Shown one piece after another: positions 59,251 to 64,000 of a stretch of 64,000 bases of DNA. The stretch is taken from contig JAIOJX010000025.1 in assembly GCA_022376925.1 (NCBI GenBank), positions 95,383,608 through 95,447,607 on the forward strand, given 5' to 3'. The stretch comes from Tragulus kanchil (taxonomy: Eukaryota > Chordata > Mammalia > Artiodactyla > Tragulidae). The notes beneath the pieces are model-generated. The model was not told where the DNA came from, made no database searches, and saw only the letters and a list, made by a program, of their open reading frames with translations. The translations under genes and the position numbers were made by a program. The number at the start of each line of letters is the position of its first letter. Position 1 is the stretch's first letter.

Positions 59251-59348
59251 AAGAACCTATATGGGATAAGAAGGTCCACACAATTGGCATGTGTAGATGT
59301 ATCAAAGAATATCCTTCCCATACACCTCTGAAATAAGAGGAAATCAAG

Positions 59349-61688
59349 GATAGCCCAATAAAAATTACAAATTAAATTAACCCAAAGGGGGAAAAACACA
59401 CAAGAATTCCCTAAACTACCTCTTCTCTAACCTTAATTTCCTTGGCTGTTGTCATGTCCCTGGAGACTGAATAGGCTTGGATCTCAAGGCTAAGAAGTTG
59501 TGGGCTACAGAAAGGATGTCCCAAAACAAGAACCACGTTTCTGATATGTACTCCATGTTCCATACTGAACAGGAATACAGTTTTCTGTTCAAGAGGGTCA
59601 TTTCAAGAACCAAACCAATCCTAATGCAAAGAACAGTGCAGCTTCGGGAGAAAGAGCTTGGACAAGCCAGTGTTCTCCAGGTCTTCTAATCATGCACATC
59701 CTTATCCTATCCTCTTTGTTGAAAAGGCTTCCCATTGAAGGACAACATCATGAACAATACGACATCATAGGGGTCCAGATTTGCCTACTGAAGTAAGAGT
59801 ATGGGGGAAGTGCTAGGAAGACAGAAGCACTCAGGCCTTCTTAGGCACAACACATTCCAAATGACATCACTGGAAGCCCAGATTCACTAAGGTTCCGGTT
59901 TCCCCAGCAGCCAGAGAGGGGCATGAAAAAGTGCTGCCACCTTGTTGACCAGGTTTGTAACTACAACAGTAAACAACACTTTTGGGCACTTAGTCACAAA
60001 GCCTGAAAGGCTGCAAATGACCTTAGTCCTCAAGGAACAATCGGGAAGGAGGAGGTTGGGGGGTTGGGGCTGGGAATACCATTAGGATGACTTTCCAGAG
60101 GCCTATCTCAGCAGGTAAATATGACTCACCATTTAAACAAAAGAACACAAAAAAAGTTAAAAGCACCCAGGAAAAGAATGTCCACATAAAGATTAAGGAA
60201 TCTTGCAACAGTATCATACACTCACCACCAGTCAGGGTGGTAATATTTAAGCATCTCTGAACAGTCATAGCAGGAGAAGGTCTACAGGAGAAGGAAAGCC
60301 TCCTGAACTGTTTGAGAAAAATGAAGTGTGTAGACCCGCATGCAGACATTACAGAGCATCCTTAAAAGCCTTGAAACTTAGCTATCGATCACACAATTCT
60401 AGGCCTGGTCATATACTTGAAGAGTGCCTTCCTTTGAAAAGAGCCAGGGACTGCAAAGTTCATCGTGGACTCACTATAAAAAACAGACAGAGAGGGGCTT
60501 CCCTAGTGGTTCAGTGGATAGCCCAATAAAAATTACAAATTAAAATAACCCAAAGGGGGAAAAACACACAAGAATTCCCTAAACTACCTCTTCTCTAACC
60601 TTAATTTCCTTGGCTGTTGTCATGTCCCTGGAGACTGAATAGGCTTGGATCTCAAGGCTAAGAAGTTGTGGGCTACAGAAAGGATGTCCCAAAACAAGAA
60701 CCACGTTTCTGATATGTACTCCATGTTCCATACTGAACAGGAATACAGTTTTCTGTTCAAGAGGGTCATTTCAAGAACCAAACCAATCCTAATGCAAAGA
60801 ACAGTGCAGCTTCGGGAGAAAGAGCTTGGACAAGCCAGTGTTCTCCAGGTCTTCTAATCATGCACATCCTTATCCTATCCTCTTTGTTGAAAAGGCTTCC
60901 CATTGAAGGACAACATCATGAACAATACGACATCATAGGGGTCCAGATTTGCCTACTGAAGTAAGAGTATGGGGGAAGTGCTAGGAAGACAGAAGCACTC
61001 AGGCCTTCTTAGGCACAACACATTCCAAATGACATCACTGGAAGCCCAGATTCACTAAGGTTCCGGTTTCCCCAGCAGCCAGAGAGGGGCATGAAAAAGT
61101 GCTGCCACCTTGTTGACCAGGTTTGTAACTACAACAGTAAACAACACTTTTGGGCACTTAGTCACAAAGCCTGAAAGGCTGCAAATGACCTTAGTCCTCA
61201 AGGAACAATCGGGAAGGAGGAGGTTGGGGGGTTGGGGCTGGGAATACCATTAGGATGACTTTCCAGAGGCCTATCTCAGCAGGTAAATATGACTCACCAT
61301 TTAAACAAAAGAACACAAAAAAAGTTAAAAGCACCCAGGAAAAGAATGTCCACATAAAGATTAAGGAATCTTGCAACAGTATCATACACTCACCACCAGT
61401 CAGGGTGGTAATATTTAAGCATCTCTGAACAGTCATAGCAGGAGAAGGTCTACAGGAGAAGGAAAGCCTCCTGAACTGTTTGAGAAAAATGAAGTGTGTA
61501 GACCCGCATGCAGACATTACAGAGCATCCTTAAAAGCCTTGAAACTTAGCTATCGATCACACAATTCTAGGCCTGGTCATATACTTGAAGAGTGCCTTCC
61601 TTTGAAAAGAGCCAGGGACTGCAAAGTTCATCGTGGACTCACTATAAAAAACAGACAGAGAGGGGCTTCCCTAGTGGTTCAGTGGATA
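59349..61688 (+). repeat. Direct duplication pair 20 (59349-60516 / 60517-61688)
   Basis: Offset 1168. Copy 1 ends after only about 20 bases of a SINE ('gggcttccctagtggttcag'). Copy 2 shows the whole SINE, so copy 1 was cut at an arbitrary point. Confidence 0.96.
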
Positions 61689-62440
61689 AGGGCACCGCCT
61701 TGCAATGCAAGTAGTGCCGGTTCGATCCCTGGCCTGGGAAGATCCCATGTGCCACAGAGCGGCTGGACCAATATGTCCACTACTGAGCCGGAGCTCTGGA
61801 GAACATGCGCCCAGAGCCGGTGCTCTGCAGTGACAGAGGCCACTGTGATGGGAGGCCCACACAGGCCAAAGAACAAAGATGGATGAAATTAGATAAATGA
61901 AAAAGACCAATAGAAGTGGCCAAAAAAAGAAAAAACAGGACAAACATGGAAATCAAAGAATAAGGAAAATTGGTACAGAGAGACAATATAATCTAACTAA
62001 GCTATGAAGAATACAATAATATCTACCTCAGTAACATAAATGGATGAATGTATAGTCATACTAAATAAAGTAGACACAGAAGGAAAAACATTGTGTAATC
62101 ACTTAGTACTGGAAAAGAAAACTCAAGAAAATGAATGAACACCATTAAAAATGAGAAATACACACAAAGACTACAAGAAAACTTACGCTTACCAAAGAGA
62201 AAAGGTGGAGAAAAATTAGTAACTAGGAAGTGAAGAAACCTATGCACACTAATACATCTAATATAAAAATAGATCATCAACAAAATGCATGAAAAACCTG
62301 TTAGGACAAAAGTGCCCAAAACTTGGCATTTGTAGATATATCAACAAAAGCCCTGTCTCTACCTATAATATAAAAGAAAAACCACACTGTGAATCAATGA
62401 TTTTCTATAAAATTTAAAGTGGAATAGAGGGAAAAATAAA
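59405..62440 (-). repeat. Minus-strand array, degenerate monomer V4
   Basis: Block A (59420-59820), block B (59830-60130), then an L1 3' end with a SINE. The net length is about 1.6 kb without duplication and SINE. The minus strand of 59830-60130 reads colinearly with 20700-21000: the 'tttacctgctgag', 'ggcctctggaaagtcatc', 'aacaaggtggcagcac' and 'ccttagtgaatc' words all occur in the same order. Confidence 0.7.
61662..61938 (+). mobile_element. CHR-type SINE, short tail
   Basis: Contains a canonical B box ('ggttcgatccctgg') and the extended domain up to 'ccaatagaagtggcc'. It ends in a short A-rich tail without the CT-rich segment of the other copies. A truncated copy of its start is at 60497-60516. 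Confidence 0.88.
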
Positions 62441-64000
62441 CTAACTCTCTACTGTTCTCTAAACCCCTTTACCCCAGAGGGGACCCTGTCCCTACAGTCT
62501 GGGAAGGTTCATATTCCAAAGCTGAAATATGGTGGGGCTCAAGGAAGAGGAGAGGATGTCCCAGCACCTGAGGACTCTGTGGGACCTGTATTGCTTGTTT
62601 CCTCTGCGTGGAACACGTCTTCACACAGAAAAACAGATAGAGCAAAACAAAGCACAGTGTGCTCAAAGAATGGTGGAACCTATGGGCAGAAACAGAGAGG
62701 AAAAGCAAGCCACTTTCCAGGTCTCCAGATGAGTCAGACTGGTCATATACTTGAAGAGTGCCTTCCTTTGAAAAGAGCCAGGGACTGCAAAGTTCATCGT
62801 GGACTCACTATAAAAACAGACAGAGAGGGCTTCCCTAGTGGTTCAGTGGATAAGGGCACCGCCTTGCAATGCAAGTAGTGCCGGTTCGATCCCTGGCCTG
62901 GGAAGATCCCATGTGCCACAGAGCGGCTGGACCAATATGTCCACTACTGAGCCGGAGCTCTGGAGAACATGCGCCCAGAGCCGGTGCTCTGCAGTGACAG
63001 AGGCCACTGTGATGGGAGGCCCACACAGGCCAAAGAACAAAGATGGATGAAATTAGATAAATGAAAAAGACCAATAGAAGTGGCCAAAAAAAGAAAAAAC
63101 AGGACAAACATGGAAATCAAAGAATAAGGAAAATTGGTACAGAGAGACAATATAATCTAACTAAGCTATGAAGAATACAATAATATCTACCTCAGTAACA
63201 TAAATGGATGAATGTATAGTCATACTAAATAAAGTAGACACAGAAGGAAAAACATTGTGTAATCACTTAGTACTGGAAAAGAAAACTCAAGAAAATGAAT
63301 GAACACCATTAAAAATGAGAAATACACACAAAGACTACAAGAAAACTTACGCTTACCAAAGAGAAAAGGTGGAGAAAAATTAGTAACTAGGAAGTGAAGA
63401 AACCTATGCACACTAATACATCTAATATAAAAATAGATCATCAACAAAATGCATGAAAAACCTGTTAGGACAAAAGTGCCCAAAACTTGGCATTTGTAGA
63501 TATATCAACAAAAGCCCTGTCTCTACCTATAATATAAAAGAAAAACCACACTGTGAATCAATGATTTTCTATAAAATTTAAAGTGGAATAGAGGGAAAAA
63601 TAAACTAACTCTCTACTGTTCTCTAAACCCCTTTACCCCAGAGGGGACCCTGTCCCTACAGTCTGGGAAGGTTCATATTCCAAAGCTGAAATATGGTGGG
63701 GCTCAAGGAAGAGGAGAGGATGTCCCAGCACCTGAGGACTCTGTGGGACCTGTATTGCTTGTTTCCTCTGCGTGGGAACACGTACTTCTCACACAGAAAA
63801 AACAGATAGGAGCAAAACAAAGCACAGTGTGCTCAAAGAATGGTGGAACCTATGGGCAGAAACAGAGAGGAAAAGCAAGCCACTTTCCAGGTCTCCAGAT
63901 GAGTCAGACATTTTCTGAACCTTTTTATTTAAAAGACCTCCCATAAAAAGGACAAGCAGCTCAAACAACTCAACACCAGAAAAACAAACAATCCAATCAA
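62441..64000 (-). repeat. Minus-strand array, degenerate monomer V5 (runs off the window)
   Basis: The block A text 'ggaccctgtccctacagtctggg' and 'gatgtcccagcacctgagg' parallels 59450-59560 and 53950-54060. The part from 62741 to 63600 is the repeat of monomer V4 caused by pair 21, and block A resumes at 63640. No gene. Confidence 0.6.
62827..63102 (+). mobile_element. CHR-type SINE, duplicate of 61662-61938
   Basis: The same SINE and flanks at an offset of about 1165, inside pair 21. Not an independent insertion. Confidence 0.87.

Larger units (their letters stand above)
53907..59404 (-). repeat. Minus-strand array, degenerate monomer V3
   Basis: Block A (53907-54780, and duplicate), block B (55895-56205, and duplicate), and an L1 3' end (56210-59400). 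Pairs 17 and 18, a BovB fragment and three SINEs expand it. The net length is about 2.1 kb. The minus strand of 53940-54060 parallels the 4400-4520 block of the GC-rich unit. Open frames of 60-131 residues have no recognisable features. Confidence 0.6.
61575..63909 (+). repeat. Direct duplication pair 21 (61575-62740 / 62741-63909)
   Basis: Offset 1164-1166. The last 150 bases of copy 1 show dropped bases relative to copy 2 ('cgtggaacacgtcttcacacag' against 'cgtgggaacacgtacttctcacacag'). The 'ggtcatatacttgaag' start also occurs at 60407, because pair 20 overlaps. Confidence 0.96.

Noticed and set aside
1..64000. The repeated ~1.1-kb duplications as a biological tandem-duplication system
   Set aside because: Uniform length in unrelated sequence, arbitrary cut points, and indels concentrated near many junctions fit a consensus-joining error much better.

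Overview
This is ruminant (Cetartiodactyla, Pecora-like) nuclear DNA. The evidence is a BovB retrotransposon, a Bov-tA SINE, many tRNA-Glu-headed CHR-type SINEs and young L1 elements with the ruminant type of 3' UTR. I find no cellular protein-coding gene, tRNA, rRNA or CRISPR array. The long open frames are either L1/BovB reverse-transcriptase remnants or stop-poor frames in GC-rich repeat DNA.

Layout. (1) 1-22.3 kb is a plus-strand array of a large tandem repeat. Its core (about 1.8-17.36 kb) is GC-rich and homogenised, with a period near 3.9 kb once insertions and duplications are discounted. Its flanks (1-1.8 and 17.37-22.3 kb) are AT-rich, degenerate copies of the same sequence. A young, 5'-truncated L1 (5519-9436, minus strand) sits in the core with a perfect 15-bp target-site duplication. 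(2) 22.3-50.4 kb is a graveyard of L1 pieces on both strands, two BovB copies, one Bov-tA and several CHR-type SINEs, with about 1.9 kb of unrecognised sequence. (3) 50.4-64 kb is a second array of degenerate units of roughly 1.6-2.1 kb. By eye these are homologous to the first array but inverted, so the window has the plan of a very large, decayed inverted repeat. A solo LTR, several SINEs and a BovB fragment have landed in it.

Within the repeat, each monomer appears to consist of an L1 3'-end-derived segment, a segment with a CTCF-like motif (CCACCAGGCGGCAG in the GC-rich units) and a third block. Segments that are plainly L1-derived in the AT-rich units look GC-rich in the homogenised ones. 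That suggests strong AT-to-GC change during homogenisation.

Overlying everything are 20 near-identical direct duplications, nearly all 1.05-1.17 kb long (one 1.45 kb), in unrelated kinds of sequence. Base deletions cluster next to many junctions. They are best explained as untrimmed overlaps in the assembly. About 22 kb of the 64 kb is probably redundant, and any copy counting here should be done after collapsing them.
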